64,000 nt of DNA from Lachnospiraceae bacterium (GTDB lineage Bacteria > Bacillota > Clostridia > Lachnospirales > Lachnospiraceae). The stretch lies in contig JAEEJA010000028.1 of NCBI GenBank assembly GCA_016281605.1, forward strand, positions 1 to 64,000, read 5' to 3'. Below, one piece after another: positions 34,511-44,136 of this stretch. Within the stretch, counting starts at the first letter, position 1, and every line of letters begins with the position of its first letter. The translations under genes were made by a program, and so were the position numbers. The notes beneath the pieces were generated by a model. It had not been told where the DNA came from. It searched no databases and worked only from the letters and a program-made list of their open reading frames with translations.

Positions 34511-37396
34511 TCACTCTTTCCTTTTCTTTTTAATGGTTGTTTTTTTCTTTAATTTAGGCTTTAAGAACTCTCCTGTATGAGATTCTTTAACCTTTACAAC
34601 CTGTTCCGGAGTTCCCTTTGCAATTACCGTTCCTCCGCCTTCTCCACCTTCAGGTCCCATATCTATAATATAATCAGCACACTTTATTACATCCAGATTG
34701 TGTTCTATTACTATACAGGTGTTTCCCCCCTCTGTCAGCCTCTGAAGGATTTTTATTAGCTTTTCAACATCTGCAAAGTGAAGTCCGGTAGTCGGTTCAT
34801 CCAGCACATATATGGTTCTCCCTGTACTTCTGCGACTAAGCTCTGTAGCAAGCTTTATTCTTTGGGCTTCACCACCGGAAAGCGTTGTAGAAGGCTGTCC
34901 AAGCTTAATATATGATAATCCCACATCCGCAAGGGTATCCAGCTTTTCTTTTATACTCTTAACAGGTGCAAAGAACTCTCTTGCTTCACTTACAGTCATC
35001 TCAAGCACATCAGATATACTCTTTCCCTTATACTTCACTTCAAGAGTTTCCCTGTTATACCTTTTCCCATGACACTCTTCACAGGGAACATATATATCAG
35101 GAAGAAAATTCATCTCTATCTTTATGATTCCGTCACCACTGCAATTTTCACATCTTCCACCCTTAACATTAAAACTAAATCGCCCTTTAGAGTAGCCCTT
35201 CGCTTTAGCATCAGGAGTTGATGCAAAGAGAGTTCTTATCATATCAAACATACCTGTATAGGTTGCAGGATTAGATCGCGGCGTCCTCCCTATGGGAGAC
35301 TGATCTATGGCAATTATCTTATCTAAGTTCTCTATTCCGCTAATTGACTTGTGTTTACCGGGTATAGTTCTGGCTCTGTTTAGTTTCTTTGCCAAAGCCT
35401 TGTAAAGAATCTCATTTATAAGAGAACTTTTTCCCGATCCCGAAACACCGGTAATACAGGTAAATACACCCAGCGGGAATCTCACATCTATTCCCTTAAG
35501 GTTATTTTCTGCCGCTCCTGTAATCTTAAGATACCCTGTAGGCTTTCTCCTTTCAGTCGGAACCTCTATACTCCTCCTGCCGCTCAAGAAATCACCTGTT
35601 ATTGAATCGGGACACTCCATAATTTCCTCTGCAGTACCCTTAGCTACCACGTAGCCTCCGTTTTCTCCTGCTTTAGGTCCTATGTCTACGATATAATCAG
35701 CCGCAAACATAGTATCTTCATCATGCTCGACAACTATAAGAGTATTTCCCAAATCTTTAAGATTCTTTAGAGCTGATATTAGTTTATTATTATCTCTCTG
35801 ATGAAGTCCTATACTTGGCTCATCGAGTATATATGCAACTCCTACAAGTCCGGAGCCTATCTGAGTAGCAAGTCTTATCCTCTGAGCTTCACCACCGGAA
35901 AGTGTAGAAGTATAATTTGCAAGGGCTATATAATCAAGACCAACCTCAACTAAAAACTTAAGTCGTGAATTAATCTCCTTAAGCACCAGCTTTCCTATCA
36001 TCTTTTCTCTCTCTGTAAGCTCTACACTCTTCATGAACTCACTTAGGTTCTTGATTGAAAGCTCTGTAATCTCAGCTATATTTTTTCCTGCAAATGTAAC
36101 GGCCAAAGATTCAGGTTTTAACCTTTTGCCGTTACAGGTGGTACATGGCTTTATCTGCATATAGGTTTCATACTCTTTTTTGCTTGATTCTGAGAAGGTT
36201 TCTCTGTATCTCCTCTTCACATTGGGTATTATACCTTCAAATGTAATATCATATACACCTGTTCCCATGCGTCCTGTATACTCGACCTTTACGGATTTAC
36301 TGCCTATACCGTACATAAGAAGGTCTTTTATCTTCTTTGGGTACTTAGCGTAAGGTGTAGTTAGGTCAAACTTATATTCCCGCGAGAGGGCTGCAAGTAT
36401 GGAGCCCGAAAAACTGCTACTATTAGTAGCAGACTGCCAACCTGGTACTACTATAGCACCCTCTGATATAGAGAGGGTATCGTCAGGTATTATAAGATTT
36501 TCATCAAATTCCATGGTATAGCCTATACCCATACATGCTGTACATGCTCCAAAAGGATTATTAAATGAAAAGCTTCGTGGCTCAATCTCATCTATACTTA
36601 TATTGCAATCAGGACATGAAAAGCTTTCACTGAAGTTAAGTACACTTTCACCGGGTATTTCAACCTTTACGAGTCCTTCACCCAGTTTCAATGCATTTTC
36701 AAGGGAGTCTGTCAAACGGCTTTCCATACCCTCCCTTACCATAAGCCTGTCTATCATAATATCTATATTATGCTTTTTGTTCTTATCGAGCTTTATATCC
36801 TCAGAAAGCTCGTAGGTATCTCCGTCTACTACAGTTCTTACATATCCGCTTTTTGCTGCACTTTCAAATACCTTTTTATGCTCACCCTTTCTGCCTCTGA
36901 CTACGGGAGCGAGTATAATAAGCTTAGTTTTTTCGGGTAATGACATGATTTCATCCGTCATCATATCTACTGTCTGCCGCTTTATCTCCTTACCGCAATT
37001 AGGACAATGTGGTATTCCTATTCTTGCATACAGAAGCCTGAAATAATCATAGATTTCTGTAACGGTTCCTACAGTAGAACGAGGATTTCTGTTTGTTGAG
37101 CGCTGATCTATGGCAATTGCAGGCGGAAGTCCGTCTATAGACTCTACTTCCGGCTTTTCCATCATACCCAAAAACTGTCTGGCGTAAGAAGAAAGTGATT
37201 CCATGTATCTTCTCTGACCCTCTGCATATATGGTATCAAAGGCCAGGGAAGATTTACCTGACCCCGAAAGCCCTGTTATTACCACAAATTCATCTCTTGG
37301 AATATCTATATCAATATTCTTGAGATTATGTTCATTGGCACCTCTGATTTTTATATATTTTTTCAGTTCTTCATGCTTACGTACACTTGTGCTCAC
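34511..37396 (-). CDS. uvrA: Excinuclease ABC subunit A
   Basis: 961 residues. Damage-recognition ATPase of nucleotide excision repair. Two ABC cassettes are seen: Walker [15 protein letters not shown] near residue 40 and [12 protein letters not shown] near 650; signature [12 protein letters not shown] and [12 protein letters not shown]; Walker B with [13 protein letters not shown] and [13 protein letters not shown]. Zinc modules include [15 protein letters not shown]...CTAC, and CENCSGDG...CEEC. It ends in a Lys-rich tail. yfbR follows within six bases, and hypB lies 45 bases upstream. Confidence 0.98.
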   Translation of the reverse strand: MSTSVRKHEELKKYIKIRGANEHNLKNIDIDIPRDEFVVITGLSGSGKSSLAFDTIYAEGQRRYMESLSSYARQFLGMMEKPEVESIDGLPPAIAIDQRSTNRNPRSTVGTVTEIYDYFRLLYARIGIPHCPNCGKEIKRQTVDMMTDEIMSLPEKTKLIILAPVVRGRKGEHKKVFESAAKSGYVRTVVDGDTYELSEDIKLDKNKKHNIDIMIDRLMVREGMESRLTDSLENALKLGEGLVKVEIPGESVLNFSESFSCPDCNISIDEIEPRSFSFNNPFGACTACMGIGYTMEFDENLIIPDDTLSISEGAIVVPGWQSATNSSSFSGSILAALSREYKFDLTTPYAKYPKKIKDLLMYGIGSKSVKVEYTGRMGTGVYDITFEGIIPNVKRRYRETFSESSKKEYETYMQIKPCTTCNGKRLKPESLAVTFAGKNIAEITELSIKNLSEFMKSVELTEREKMIGKLVLKEINSRLKFLVEVGLDYIALANYTSTLSGGEAQRIRLATQIGSGLVGVAYILDEPSIGLHQRDNNKLISALKNLKDLGNTLIVVEHDEDTMFAADYIVDIGPKAGENGGYVVAKGTAEEIMECPDSITGDFLSGRRSIEVPTERRKPTGYLKITGAAENNLKGIDVRFPLGVFTCITGVSGSGKSSLINEILYKALAKKLNRARTIPGKHKSISGIENLDKIIAIDQSPIGRTPRSNPATYTGMFDMIRTLFASTPDAKAKGYSKGRFSFNVKGGRCENCSGDGIIKIEMNFLPDIYVPCEECHGKRYNRETLEVKYKGKSISDVLEMTVSEAREFFAPVKSIKEKLDTLADVGLSYIKLGQPSTTLSGGEAQRIKLATELSRRSTGRTIYVLDEPTTGLHFADVEKLIKILQRLTEGGNTCIVIEHNLDVIKCADYIIDMGPEGGEGGGTVIAKGTPEQVVKVKESHTGEFLKPKLKKKTTIKKKRKE

Positions 37397-37441
37397 GTTA
37401 CGAGCCTCCTTTTATATCTTTTACTAATTTAAGACTATCAG

Positions 37442-38089
37442 TTACTTAAGCTTGCTTTCAACCCATTCACAAAGTTCTTTAAGTCCATCTTCAGTACGGG
37501 ATGAAACTCTGAATATCTTTGCTTTAGGATTTCTATCCAGCGTATCATTTTCCACCCTCACATCGTCAAACTCAAAGTAAGGCTTCATATCGTACTTATG
37601 CATTACTACACAATCCGATGTAGAGAACATAAGAGGATACTTTGCAACCTTATCGTCTCCCTCAGGTACACTTAAAATAGATATTCTGAAGTCCTCTCCT
37701 ATGTTAAACTCTGCAGGACAAACAAGGTTTCCTATATTTTCAACTATTAATATATCTATATTGTCAAGATCAAACATAGGAAGTATATGCTCTATGGACA
37801 TAGCTTCTATGTGGCACGCTCCTTGTGTCTGCAGCTGAACTACAGGGATATGTAGTTTATCGATTTTATCAGCATCTATGGTATCTGTAATATCTCCCTC
37901 TATAACACCTATTTTATATTTGTCTCCAAGTCTCTCTATAAGTCTTGTTATAAGACTTGTTTTTCCGGCTCCCGGAGAACCCATTACATTTATGATTGTA
38001 ACACCCTTTTCACTTGTGATGCTTTTAATGCTTTCACTAACATCATCGTTCCACTCTAAAACCTGTTTTACAACTCTAATTTTTGACAT
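37442..38089 (-). CDS. hypB: Hydrogenase nickel incorporation GTPase HypB
   Basis: 215 residues from ATG 38089, behind TGGAGGGTTAAA; a longer frame would cover that site. SIMIBI-class GTPase that, with HypA, delivers Ni2+ to the NiFe hydrogenase large subunit. Walker A is GSPGAGKTSLI near residue 32. The metal-binding G-domain Cys/His occurs in TQGACHIEA, and ENIGNLVCPAEFNIGE and VMHKYDM follow. There is no His-rich N-terminus and no CXXCGC high-affinity nickel motif. It is separated from the hypA-containing operon by a diguanylate cyclase gene and its terminator, yet clearly serves the adjacent Ech hydrogenase. Confidence 0.95.
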   Translation of the reverse strand: MSKIRVVKQVLEWNDDVSESIKSITSEKGVTIINVMGSPGAGKTSLITRLIERLGDKYKIGVIEGDITDTIDADKIDKLHIPVVQLQTQGACHIEAMSIEHILPMFDLDNIDILIVENIGNLVCPAEFNIGEDFRISILSVPEGDDKVAKYPLMFSTSDCVVMHKYDMKPYFEFDDVRVENDTLDRNPKAKIFRVSSRTEDGLKELCEWVESKLK

Positions 38090-38124
38090 TTTAACCCTCC
38101 AATGCTCCATTATAATTCATACGT

Positions 38125-38178
38125 AAAAAATATAGGCCGATAACAATCATATATTATACATGATTATTATCGCCCTAT
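38125..38178 (-). terminator. Strong terminator after the diguanylate cyclase gene
   Basis: A 19-base stem with one mismatch (38132-38150 with 38160-38178) surrounds a 9-base loop, followed on the minus strand by ATTTTTTA. It separates the cyclase gene from hypB. Confidence 0.88.
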
Positions 38179-38207
38179 AAAGATTTTTTTTAACAATCGT
38201 TAATAGA

Positions 38208-40139
38208 TTAATTTACTCTGTTCATGTGCGCTTTAACCTTCTCTCTATACATAAGCTCATCTGCTTCACTTATACGCTTATCTATAGTTACCTCTTCTAC
38301 AGGAACGAAAATATTAACACCTATACTTACTGTTACCTCATAAGGCTTACCGGACTGACTATTATAGTCATCCAACATTTCCTTTACTCTTTCCCGGTAC
38401 TTTTCTTCAAAGTTTTCTTCTACCAGTGGTCCGGCTATAATAAATTCATCACCGCCAAAACGCGAACAAATCTCACCGTGTCTTGTAGACTTAACAAGCG
38501 CGTTGGCAGCTTCAGTTATTGCCATATCTCCATCTGCATGACCATAAGTATCATTAATAACCTTAAGTCTGTTAAGGTCAGCTGAAACTATAACATACTC
38601 TTTACATTCAGCCATACACCTTTCATATTCATCACCTATTTCCTGATAGAAGCCACGCCTGTTAAACATATTAGTCAGAGGATCTCTCACATACTTATCC
38701 TCAAGCGAATCTATAAATTTTCTCTGAAGAACCCTGCTCTTTGTAAGCTCTAACGATGTAGAAAGATTCATAAAAAACTCATATAATAAATTAAAGTTTA
38801 TGTAGTTTCTGCAATCAAGGGCAGCATAACCTATAGTCTTATCCTGTACGTGCATAGGGAACATAACAAGTGCATCTCTGTTTTCAAGTATCTCTTCAAG
38901 ATCCGGTAATAGTATTTCTGTATTAAAATCCGTAATTCCCTTCCACTTTCCATCTTCCTTGTATACCATGAGGTCCATACGAGGAGAATAGATTTCTTTG
39001 TTTTTATTAATACTTTTAGTGATATTTTCATTCATGATATCGGATATTTCTTCTTCAAGTAAAAATACATCATCTATACAAATCATGAAGAGATCCGAAT
39101 CAAATAAATCCACAAATCTCTTAAGCTCTTCAAAAATTTCTATAAAAGAACGATTATCGGTTAGATCATTTACCATCTTAGCCAGACGCTGCTGTATAAA
39201 TGTATTCTCATTCATTTTATCACAAAGCTTCTGAATAAGCTTATTAGTGGTGTATCTGGACTGCTTGGAAGGGCAACCGCAGGTTCCACCTATAATAATA
39301 TGTGAATCAACCCACTTTCTCTTTGAAGTTTTTTTACCTTCAAAAATTCCGCTAAAAATCTCATAAGTCTCTATAGCTGTTTTATCTATATCATGAGCTG
39401 CGGTTGTTATCACAGGCTGATGATTCAGAGCAAAGCTTATGCCGTCAAATCCGGTTACAGCAACATCCTCAGGAACTCTTATACCAAGGTCAGTCAACTC
39501 ATCAAAAACCGTGGTAGCCATGGTGTCGTTCGCACATACAAATACATCCGGAAGTGGTAAACCTGTAGCCAGAAACTTGTCAATTGCAATCTTTGTAGGC
39601 TTTGACCAGAAATCACCATAACCTAATCTTCTCTCATCAAGCTCTATATTATACTCTCTTAATACAGACTTAAATATATTGAGACGTCTGTCAGAAAACT
39701 CATTGTCCTTGATTCCCGCCATAAAGTTAAACACCTTATAATGATGTACCTCTATAAGATGTCTTGTCATATCCTCCATAGCTTTATCATAATTAAAGCT
39801 GATATTATAGCAATTTTCCACATACTTATCTACGGAAACCACGGGTATATCTTTTGATAAAGCAGTAGATACCAGTCCATACAGTACTTCTTCAGACTTT
39901 ATGGTTTCAGACATGACTATAAGCCCATCCAATATATTGTAATTGATGAGCTTAAATATATTTGCTTCGCCTATATCATTCCTGCTTACTTCATCAAGCG
40001 TACTTAATGAATAAAATGTAATAAGTTTAAAGTCATATGCTGAGATATACTTAGCATATGCATTTAAAAAAAGACCATTATACTCTTCATCCACTCCTGC
40101 CATACATAAGCCAATTACTTTTTTCCCATTAGAAAGCAA
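38208..40139 (-). CDS. Cytoplasmic diguanylate cyclase with LacI/GalR-type ligand-binding domain
   Basis: 643 residues. Residues 1-290 match the periplasmic-binding-protein-like sensor domain of LacI/GalR repressors (VIGLCMAGVDEEYNGLF, DGLIVMSE, PDVFVCANDTMATTVFDEL, VPEDVAVTGFDGI) but without the DNA-binding headpiece. A middle region (about 310-480), perhaps GAF-like, links to a GGDEF domain: DPLTNMFNRRGF, then GGDEF at 562-566 and an intact VSIGVN stretch. There is no signal peptide or membrane helix, so it should sense a cytoplasmic ligand and make cyclic di-GMP. The upstream I-site reads RHGE rather than RxxD, so product inhibition may be weak. The start is TTG 40139 behind GAGGGGGTAAG. 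It has its own promoter and terminator and sits between hypA and hypB. Confidence 0.92.
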   Translation of the reverse strand: MLSNGKKVIGLCMAGVDEEYNGLFLNAYAKYISAYDFKLITFYSLSTLDEVSRNDIGEANIFKLINYNILDGLIVMSETIKSEEVLYGLVSTALSKDIPVVSVDKYVENCYNISFNYDKAMEDMTRHLIEVHHYKVFNFMAGIKDNEFSDRRLNIFKSVLREYNIELDERRLGYGDFWSKPTKIAIDKFLATGLPLPDVFVCANDTMATTVFDELTDLGIRVPEDVAVTGFDGISFALNHQPVITTAAHDIDKTAIETYEIFSGIFEGKKTSKRKWVDSHIIIGGTCGCPSKQSRYTTNKLIQKLCDKMNENTFIQQRLAKMVNDLTDNRSFIEIFEELKRFVDLFDSDLFMICIDDVFLLEEEISDIMNENITKSINKNKEIYSPRMDLMVYKEDGKWKGITDFNTEILLPDLEEILENRDALVMFPMHVQDKTIGYAALDCRNYINFNLLYEFFMNLSTSLELTKSRVLQRKFIDSLEDKYVRDPLTNMFNRRGFYQEIGDEYERCMAECKEYVIVSADLNRLKVINDTYGHADGDMAITEAANALVKSTRHGEICSRFGGDEFIIAGPLVEENFEEKYRERVKEMLDDYNSQSGKPYEVTVSIGVNIFVPVEEVTIDKRISEADELMYREKVKAHMNRVN

Positions 40140-40197
40140 AATCTTACCCCCTCATGTTATGTAAATATAGTCCGTTTATACCTCTTCCTTTGCCTGT

Positions 40198-40226
40198 ATT
40201 ATATATTAATAATGCTAAAAAGTAAA
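40198..40226 (-). promoter_or_regulatory. Sigma-A promoter of the diguanylate cyclase gene
   Basis: Minus-strand TTTACT, 17 bases, TATAAT, about 55 bases before the TTG start. Confidence 0.7.
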
Positions 40227-40274
40227 CATTCATATGATTTTTTTAATTAAATTTTTACTTTTTTAAATAAAAAA

Positions 40275-40619
40275 CTACTCTTCTATTTCTATGAAATCCA
40301 CATAAAACTCTTTACCTTCGATAAGTTCCGTGTCTCTCCCCTTACACTTAGGACAGACAACCCTAAAATCAGGTATAACAAAGTCAGCATTACAATTATT
40401 ACAGTGTATCTTACCCGGAATTCTTTCGATATGTATGTTAGCTGCCTCTGCTATGGTTCCTTCTGACATTAGAGCAAAATAATCCTGTACTATTTCCGGT
40501 ACCAGACAGGTGCACTTGCCCATAACAAGATTAAGATCTGTAACCTTCTTTGCTCCTGCCTTCTCACCTTCAGAAACTGCGATATTTACAAGGCTTTGCG
40601 TAACAGATAATTCATGCAT
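40275..40619 (-). CDS. hypA: Hydrogenase nickel chaperone HypA
   Basis: 114 residues. Works with HypB to insert nickel into the NiFe site. N-terminal MHELSVTQSLV gives the Ni2+ ligand His2, and the zinc domain shows CNNC and CPKC pairs (IHCNNCNADF, VVCPKCKGRD). It follows hypE by 74 bases and is the last gene of the ech-hyp operon before the cyclase promoter. Confidence 0.95.
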   Translation of the reverse strand: MHELSVTQSLVNIAVSEGEKAGAKKVTDLNLVMGKCTCLVPEIVQDYFALMSEGTIAEAANIHIERIPGKIHCNNCNADFVIPDFRVVCPKCKGRDTELIEGKEFYVDFIEIEE

Positions 40620-40693
40620 CGTTTTTCTCCGTTTTGTTTGATTAAATTCCTCTTTTATACTGAGTCAAGCATTATTATCACAATCAGATTGCA

Positions 40694-41746
40694 TTAACAA
40701 ATTCTGGGAAGTCCTTCTCCCTGCAGTACATCAACTACTCTTCTGCCTCCTATAGGAGTTTTCATATATACATTTCCATTAGATAATGATTTTTCAAGTC
40801 CTGCTGTGTACTCTGTATCCGAGGCTAATATTTCACCTATTATGCACGCATTTTCTCCATATTGAGATTCTTTAACTATCGATAGTGCATTCTCACTTTC
40901 TTCATTCGGAACAATTATAACCGCCTTTCCTTCATTCCCCATGTAAATCGGGTCAAGTCCCAGTATACCGCAAAAATCCTTAACTGTATCACTTACAGGC
41001 AGTGACTGTTCAGTTATTTCCATGTTTACATCTGCTTTAACAGCCATCTCCTTTAATACGGTACCAAGCCCTCCCCTTGTAACATCTCTCATAGCATGTA
41101 CATTAATCCCTTCTTTAAAGAGATTCTTAACCATATCAGTTAATGGAGCATTGTCACTCTCAAGATTATTCTCTATGGAGAGGCGCGTCTTAAGAATAGT
41201 TGCATGATGATCACCCAGATTACCCGAAAGTATAATCTTATCACCATGCTTTATTCTGGTTGCGTCTATACTTCTATCTCCTTCTATAAAGCCTATACCC
41301 GCTGTATTTATCATAAGGCCGCCATTCCCCTCTATAACCTTGGTATCTCCGGCTACTATTAAAACATTCGCCTCACGGGCAGTTTCTGCCATAGAGTTTA
41401 CTATCTGCTTTAATAATTGGATATCAAGTCCCTCTTCTAAGATAAATCCGCAGGTTATGTACTTAGGTGTACTTCCTCTCATAAGCAGGTCATTTACCGT
41501 TCCGCAAATAGAGAGTCTGCCTATATCACCACCCGGGTATATAAGAGGCTTTACAACAAAGCTATCTGTAGTCATGGCAATCTTACTCGCTCCCGCTACC
41601 ACACTACTGTCCTCCATCTGAGAAAGTATCTCATTATCAAATGAAGTAGCAAATATCTCATCTATAAGCTCGGAAGTACTTCTTCCACCACTACCGTGAG
41701 ACATGGTAATTGTTTTATTTGAATTAATATCCGTATTCATATTCAT
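40694..41746 (-). CDS. hypE: Hydrogenase maturation protein HypE
   Basis: 350 residues. Dehydrates the carbamoyl group on its C-terminal cysteine to a thiocyanate, the source of the CN- ligands of the NiFe site. PurM-like ATP-binding fold: MSHGSGGRSTSELI at the N-terminus, VAGDTKVIEG, DVTRGGLGTVLKEMA, and the diagnostic C-terminus GLPRIC with the reactive cysteine last. HypF, which loads the carbamoyl group, is not encoded in the window. It lies 18 bases after hypD. Confidence 0.97.
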   Translation of the reverse strand: MNMNTDINSNKTITMSHGSGGRSTSELIDEIFATSFDNEILSQMEDSSVVAGASKIAMTTDSFVVKPLIYPGGDIGRLSICGTVNDLLMRGSTPKYITCGFILEEGLDIQLLKQIVNSMAETAREANVLIVAGDTKVIEGNGGLMINTAGIGFIEGDRSIDATRIKHGDKIILSGNLGDHHATILKTRLSIENNLESDNAPLTDMVKNLFKEGINVHAMRDVTRGGLGTVLKEMAVKADVNMEITEQSLPVSDTVKDFCGILGLDPIYMGNEGKAVIIVPNEESENALSIVKESQYGENACIIGEILASDTEYTAGLEKSLSNGNVYMKTPIGGRRVVDVLQGEGLPRIC

Positions 41747-41764
41747 ATTCTATCCTTATCTCTT

Positions 41765-42817
41765 TTATATGCTGTTCTGACAGGCTCCTTCTTCTGAAAC
41801 CATACAGGCTCCCTGTGGATTAAGTGGAGTACATACCTTTCCAAACAGTGGACACTGTCTGGGGTCCATTTTCCCGGTAAGTACCTTGTCACATGAGCAT
41901 GCAGGATTTTTCTTAATATCAATTAACAGGTCATAACTTCCTGCATCCAAAAAAGAAAACTCATCCTTTAGTAAAAGCCCGGAATTCTCTATCTCACCTA
42001 GCCCCCTCCATGAAGCACCGGATACCTTGAAATACTTATTTACAAGTGCTTTTGCAGGTACATTTCCCTCCGGTTTAACAACAGAAGGGTAGAAGTTCTT
42101 TACCAGACCATTACCTGAAGAAATCAAATAATCTTTTTTATTATACATCCTTATTATGCCATATATTCCAAGTACAAGTTCTTCACTTTTAAATCCACAT
42201 ATTCCCATAGGAACACTGTATATGTCAGATATTTCTTCATAAATCCTACTACCGGTTATAACACTTACGTGACCCGGGGCTATAAATGCGTCTATGTCGC
42301 TTCCTGACTCCATTATCCATGAAAGTGCAGGAGGCATAACCTTTAAAGATGTAAGTATTTTAATATTTTTTATATTATTATTTATAATCTTATCTACTAA
42401 AAGTGCATAAGCAGGAGTTGTGGTTTCAAAGCCTATTGCAGCAAAAACAAAGGTTTTGTCGGGCTTTTCAAGTGCTAAGGCTATGGTGTCGAGCGGTGAA
42501 TAAACCATATTAACCTTTGCGCCCTTGCTTTTTTCTTCATTTAACGTACTTTCAGAGCCTGGAACTCTCATAAGATCTCCAAATGTTACTATTTCAGTAT
42601 TCTCTTTTTGGGAGAGTTCTATCAGCCTGTCAATGTAAGATGATGCAGTTACACATACAGGGCAACCCGGTCCGGACACAAGCTTTATCTTAGGGGATAA
42701 AAGACTCTTGATACCTGATTTTTTAATAGCTGCAGTATGACTTCCGCAGACCTCCATTATCTTTATTGGCTCTCCATCATAATTGGATAAATAATTAATT
42801 ACTTTACTTAAATCCAT
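41765..42817 (-). CDS. hypD: Hydrogenase maturation protein HypD
   Basis: 350 residues. Iron-sulfur scaffold, with HypC, for assembling the Fe(CN)2CO unit. Conserved cysteines are seen in MEVCGSHTAAI, SGPGCPVCVTASSYID, and the C-terminal CSCDKVLTGKMDP, CPLFGKVCTP and CMVSEEGAC, including the [4Fe-4S] ligands. Shine-Dalgarno CGGAGATTTTTA precedes ATG 42817. It follows hypC, with a hairpin across the hypC stop. Confidence 0.97.
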   Translation of the reverse strand: MDLSKVINYLSNYDGEPIKIMEVCGSHTAAIKKSGIKSLLSPKIKLVSGPGCPVCVTASSYIDRLIELSQKENTEIVTFGDLMRVPGSESTLNEEKSKGAKVNMVYSPLDTIALALEKPDKTFVFAAIGFETTTPAYALLVDKIINNNIKNIKILTSLKVMPPALSWIMESGSDIDAFIAPGHVSVITGSRIYEEISDIYSVPMGICGFKSEELVLGIYGIIRMYNKKDYLISSGNGLVKNFYPSVVKPEGNVPAKALVNKYFKVSGASWRGLGEIENSGLLLKDEFSFLDAGSYDLLIDIKKNPACSCDKVLTGKMDPRQCPLFGKVCTPLNPQGACMVSEEGACQNSI

Positions 42818-42850
42818 TAAAAATCTCCGTTTTATATAACCGTATGAAAC

Positions 42851-42872
42851 AGGCGACTTTTATAAGTCGCCT
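42851..42872 (-). other. Hairpin overlapping the hypC stop codon
   Basis: AGGCGACTT and AAGTCGCCT form a perfect 9-base stem with a 4-base loop that includes the hypC stop. No T-run follows, so it looks like an mRNA stability or coupling element rather than a terminator. Confidence 0.4.
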
Positions 42873-43087
42873 GCCCATTCACTTATCTCATTAAATAATT
42901 CTTCCATGTTATCTGCCTCAGCAGAATCTATAACCTGTATTACACAACCCGCATGAACCAGCACTCTGTCCCCTTCTTCCACATTTATGAGACCTAAGCT
43001 GGCTTCAACAGAGTTTCCGTTAAAATCAACCAAAGCTGTATTATCATCTTCGATTTTCATAACCCTTCCGGGTAGTGCCACACACAT
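42860..43087 (-). CDS. hypC: Hydrogenase assembly chaperone HypC
   Basis: 75 residues, typical. Small OB-like chaperone; its N-terminal Cys after Met (MCVALPGRVMKIED) binds the Fe(CN)2CO precursor with HypD and guides it to the large subunit. A central VDFNGNSVEASLGL and GDRVLVHAGCVIQVID complete the family signature. Shine-Dalgarno GAGGTAAAAGT precedes ATG 43087. It is 70 bases downstream of echF and is followed by hypD. Confidence 0.96.
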   Translation of the reverse strand: MCVALPGRVMKIEDDNTALVDFNGNSVEASLGLINVEEGDRVLVHAGCVIQVIDSAEADNMEELFNEISEWAGDL

Positions 43088-43157
43088 ACTTTTACCTCAC
43101 ATATTATAAATAAAATAGATTTATATACCGATTTTAAAGTTATTAACTCTATCTAAA

Positions 43158-44117
43158 CTAAAGCTTTAGACAACTCTGAGGACAGGATGAAACACATGCT
43201 CCACAAGAAAGACAAGCTCCCTCGTCAACCTTCCACTCGCCTGAATCAACGCTGATAGCACCTGCAGGACATGCTCCTGCACAGGCTCCACAAAGAACAC
43301 ACGCAGCCTGATCACAAACAGGTACTTTTGCAGAACTCTTCGCCACACTCTTTGTTTCAGCCTTATTATCAGTAGTCTCTTTAATCTTAGGCGCTTCTTC
43401 ATGCACTCCGTAAGGCTCAGTCTTCTTTGAGCCATCCTGATGATAATAGTTACTTCCTGGTTTAACCGTAAGGCACTTCTTAGGACAATTACTTTCGCAA
43501 AGTCCACAGCCCACGCATAAGCCTTCATTGACTTCCCATACCTTATCCTCTCTGTAGACATCGATAGCCTTAACAGGACAGTTACGCGCGCAGAGTGAAC
43601 AGAATATACATTCAGATATATTATTATGAGGCACAGGTGCTTTAGATGAAGTATAATAATGTCTCGGAAGCTCTTTCTTTTTCTTTCCGGTTTTTCCATT
43701 ATCCGGTACCTTTGCAGCTACAACCGGCTTCTTAGGTGCAGATTTTTTCGCTACAGGCTTTGGCATAGGAAGCGGTCCACCCGGTCTTTCTATAACATCC
43801 GGTGTTTTTACACTATCCGGAGTCTGGTATCCGGGAACTATTCGTAAACACTTCTTAGGGCAGACAACCGAACAGTAGTTACATTGTATACAATCAAATC
43901 TGTTTATGGTCCATGTTCCCTTTGCTCTGTCAACGCTTATAGCACGCGGAGGACAGTTTCTCATACACATACCACAGAAGATACACTCTTCAATATTTAT
44001 TTCTATATGACCTCTCGATCTCTCCGGATACTCTCTTGGTTCTGCCGGATAATTTAAGGTTTCCGGTTCGGAAACCAGATTCTTTAATACTGTTTTAGTA
44101 AATTTAAGAAATGCCAT
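43158..44117 (-). CDS. echF: Ech hydrogenase subunit F fused to a polyferredoxin (six 4Fe-4S motifs)
   Basis: 319 residues; ordinary EchF has about 120-130 residues and two [4Fe-4S] clusters. The first ~95 residues are EchF (FLKFTKTVLKNL, then Cys 45/48/51/55 and 76/79/82/86). A Lys/Pro/Ala linker (about 115-160) leads to a second 2[4Fe-4S] domain (Cys 170/173/176/180 and 201/204/207/211). Another linker (about 220-268) leads to a third (273/276/279/283 and 302/305/308/312). All six motifs have the CxxCxxCxxxCP pattern. The protein should carry electrons from soluble ferredoxin to the EchC cluster on the cytoplasmic side. It sits in the usual place after echE. Confidence 0.93.
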   Translation of the reverse strand: MAFLKFTKTVLKNLVSEPETLNYPAEPREYPERSRGHIEINIEECIFCGMCMRNCPPRAISVDRAKGTWTINRFDCIQCNYCSVVCPKKCLRIVPGYQTPDSVKTPDVIERPGGPLPMPKPVAKKSAPKKPVVAAKVPDNGKTGKKKKELPRHYYTSSKAPVPHNNISECIFCSLCARNCPVKAIDVYREDKVWEVNEGLCVGCGLCESNCPKKCLTVKPGSNYYHQDGSKKTEPYGVHEEAPKIKETTDNKAETKSVAKSSAKVPVCDQAACVLCGACAGACPAGAISVDSGEWKVDEGACLSCGACVSSCPQSCLKL

Positions 44118-44136
44118 AGTAAAGTTTCCTCCATTT

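Noticed and set aside
43166..43699. Second minus-strand ORF of 177 residues within echF
   Set aside because: It is a shifted frame of the ferredoxin domains, with no ribosome site and no plausible protein features.
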